Below, one piece after another: positions 32,346-33,791 of a stretch of DNA of 33,791 bases. The stretch's first letter is position 1, and the number at the start of each line of letters is the position of its first letter. Under the pieces are notes generated by a model. It saw nothing but the letters and a program-made list of their open reading frames with translations, was not told the origin of the DNA and did not search any database. The translations under genes were made by a program, and so were the position numbers. Origin of the DNA: Acidobacteria bacterium UBA7540 (lineage in GTDB: Bacteria > Acidobacteriota > Terriglobia > UBA7540); NCBI GenBank assembly GCA_002478145.1, contig DLMI01000086.1, forward strand, positions 1 through 33,791, read 5' to 3'.

Positions 32346-33355
32346 ATGCCGATAATTATACGCGCTAGGCGCCTAAAAGCGCCACAAGTCCTTCAATTGA
32401 CCACACGTGGTCTGCTAAACCAGCTTCCATTACCGGGGTCACTCTAAGCGTCTGATGAATCCGGCAGAAATTGTAGTAAGCGAACCACAATGCGAAGGCG
32501 CACTTCAGGTTGTACCACTTTTTCGAGAAGGCGTTTGTCAGGCGCGTGAGTCTCCGCATGTGCATCCTCAGTGTGAGGTTCTGCCGCTCGACGTGTGATG
32601 TGCAAATCCTCTCCGGGTCAGGATTCCCCCACATCGGTTTTGCTATCGCATCTATTACCCTTGGTGGCGAGTACCGATGTTCGTCCTCGTTCCCGGAACC
32701 GTACAGCTTGATTAGCTGGCTATAGTCTACACGCGTTCCCAGTGAAGTGTGAACCGCATCGAAGTACGGCGGGAAACCATCTGTGGTGACTTGGAAGCGC
32801 CCTGCTGTCACTCCATTCAGCTTTTCAATGAATTCTTGCGCATCGCGGGCGGTGCGCCTTCCAAGGTGCCAAGTCAGGACCAGCTTTGTGTTCCGTTCGA
32901 TTGCGACAAAGCAATAGGCATCCCCGCGCAGAGGGTCACCGTTCACATTGCGCTTTTCTTTGCACCCGACGTAGCCCCAAATTTCATCGCACTGAACGTC
33001 CCTCACCGGGATGTTGCAGATTGTGTTTTCCAAAAGCCTCTCGCATCGCTCGCCAGCAAGGACCAAGACGTTAAGGATTGTATCGCGGTGGGTTTCAGTG
33101 ATTCGCTCAATGGAGCGGACGGAGCACCCCTCGACAAACAGCCGGATGATCTGAGCGACCTTCTCAGTCAGCAGGTAAGTCCCGTCCAGCTTGTCGGGTC
33201 GCTCACTGTAGGTCTTGTAGCACTGGCAGCAGCGGAAACGCTGATTCCCTTTCCGGTCTTTCCCAAATTTCTTGCATTGGGTTTTGCAATTATGGCAGGT
33301 CATCGGTCTTGCCTTTCCCGCGTGGCAAGCCGATAATGGATTTGTGAATCGGCAT
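32346..33355 (-). mobile_element. IS1-type insertion element with possible 8-bp terminal repeats
   Basis: The transposase gene is bounded by ATGCCGAT (32346-32353) on the left and its reverse complement ATCGGCAT (33348-33355) on the right. ATTAT also appears inside both ends. The span is 1010 bp. No target-site duplication is visible, so the exact limits are uncertain. Confidence 0.4.
32365..33303 (-). CDS. IS1-family transposase, single open reading frame
   Basis: DDE transposase that moves the surrounding element. The 312-residue protein has an N-terminal zinc-finger region like InsA (CHNC at 3-6 and CCQC at 25-28), a helical DNA-binding part, then a catalytic domain like InsB with D106 in QCDEIWGYV, D175 in TTDGF and E239 in SHVERQN, followed by YYNFCRIHQTL. 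Classical IS1 makes the two parts by a -1 frameshift; here they are fused in one frame, as in some other IS1-family members. No internal stop is seen, so it may be active. Confidence 0.87.
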   Translation of the reverse strand: MTCHNCKTQCKKFGKDRKGNQRFRCCQCYKTYSERPDKLDGTYLLTEKVAQIIRLFVEGCSVRSIERITETHRDTILNVLVLAGERCERLLENTICNIPVRDVQCDEIWGYVGCKEKRNVNGDPLRGDAYCFVAIERNTKLVLTWHLGRRTARDAQEFIEKLNGVTAGRFQVTTDGFPPYFDAVHTSLGTRVDYSQLIKLYGSGNEDEHRYSPPRVIDAIAKPMWGNPDPERICTSHVERQNLTLRMHMRRLTRLTNAFSKKWYNLKCAFALWFAYYNFCRIHQTLRVTPVMEAGLADHVWSIEGLVALLGA

Positions 33356-33381
33356 AGCGGCTAGCCCCGCGTGCTGATTTG

Positions 33382-33421
33382 GCCCCGTTCTCAGTTGACG
33401 CTGAGGCGGGGCTTTTCTATT
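33382..33421 (+). terminator. Strong intrinsic terminator on the + strand
   Basis: GCCCCG-tt-CTCAG, a 6-base loop, then CTGAG-g-CGGGGC, followed by TTTTCTATT. This is a long GC-rich stem with a T-rich tail. No + strand gene was found just upstream, so what it terminates is unclear; it may be left from a gene displaced by the insertion element or may end a small RNA. Confidence 0.7.
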
Positions 33422-33459
33422 TCATTCTCACAATACAAAGACTGCTCGTTGTTCGTCAA

Positions 33460-33791
33460 TTAGAACTTACGCGCCATAGCTGTTATGGCACTCTTCGCGG
33501 TGTCAAAAAGTTCTACAGCTTCGTCCATCTCTAAGAAAACTTCATGGGCTAGGGGATTGCGGTGCAAGTCCCTGATCTGGTCGAGAATGTTCAATATCTT
33601 CGGATCAACGTCTGAGTGACCACGAAGGTCGTTGATTAGCTTGAATATGTCCGTGGTTCCAGATTCTTTCCCAGTGGACACTTTGTAGAAATGGCGCAGA
33701 ACCTTTTCAAATGCTCGCATCATGTGAATTCCGGCTGCGGTGGGAAGTTCAAAGGCCAAACATCTGCCCGCTGCGGATTCCGGGGCAAGGT
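33460..33791 (-). CDS. Partial HEPN-like (DUF4145-like) protein, 5' end outside the window
   Basis: The frame is open to the right edge of the window, so this is the C-terminal part (at least 110 residues) of a longer protein. Visible are AGRCLAFELPTAAGIHMMRA, a helix typical of DUF4145-like proteins, and RNPLAH, which matches the HEPN motif Rx4-6H. HEPN proteins are often RNases in toxin-antitoxin or defence systems, though DUF4145 proteins are mostly uncharacterised. An internal TTG at 33759 is not a convincing start because the conserved block begins before it. Confidence 0.6.
   Translation of the reverse strand, partial: LAPESAAGRCLAFELPTAAGIHMMRAFEKVLRHFYKVSTGKESGTTDIFKLINDLRGHSDVDPKILNILDQIRDLHRNPLAHEVFLEMDEAVELFDTAKSAITAMARKF

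Noticed and set aside
32749..33336. 195-residue + strand frame opposite the transposase
   Set aside because: Fully antisense to a transposase with intact DDE residues; no independent support.

Overview
The window is about 34 kb of GC-rich bacterial chromosome. It carries a complete division and cell-wall (dcw) cluster on the left and an accessory region on the right. Acidobacteriota is the most likely source, but this is an inference. It rests on the dcw gene order, an FtsI with a C-terminal PASTA domain, a MurE with the meso-diaminopimelate motif, hpnC-hpnD hopanoid genes, and many small palindromic repeats between genes. No rRNA, tRNA or CRISPR array was seen.

Region 1 (about 250-19426, all + strand) reads mraZ, rsmH, ftsL, ftsI, murE, murF, mraY, murD, ftsW, murG, murC, murB, ftsQ, ftsA, ftsZ. 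Together they make lipid II from UDP-MurNAc (MurC, D, E, F, MraY, MurG, MurB) and build the divisome (FtsL, I, W, Q, A, Z). A sigma70-like promoter followed by four GTGG repeats at 10-bp spacing lies before mraZ and looks like an MraZ autorepression site. MurD has an unusual disordered tail of about 235 residues. No ddl gene lies in the cluster.

Region 2 (19553-21303) holds hpnC and hpnD, overlapping by 4 bp, for the first steps from farnesyl diphosphate to squalene. The usual third gene, hpnE, is not here.

Region 3 (21304-24750) is accessory. A 600-bp spacer with three copies of a 22-bp repeat leads to an RloA/RloB (AbiL-type) defence pair. A HicB/HicA toxin-antitoxin pair follows, lying between two 79-bp direct repeats.

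Region 4 (24750-31202) holds a small glycine-zipper membrane protein with a membrane-anchored coiled-coil protein (- strand), a secreted Gly/Lys-rich repeat protein (+), an aldo/keto reductase (+), glmU (-), an array of small hairpins, and a membrane-bound HD-GYP phosphodiesterase (-).

Region 5 (31438-33791, all - strand) holds an unknown protein, a small zinc-ribbon protein, a single-ORF IS1-type transposase, and a HEPN-like/DUF4145-like gene cut by the window edge.

Function calls rest on motif recognition by eye; no database search was run.
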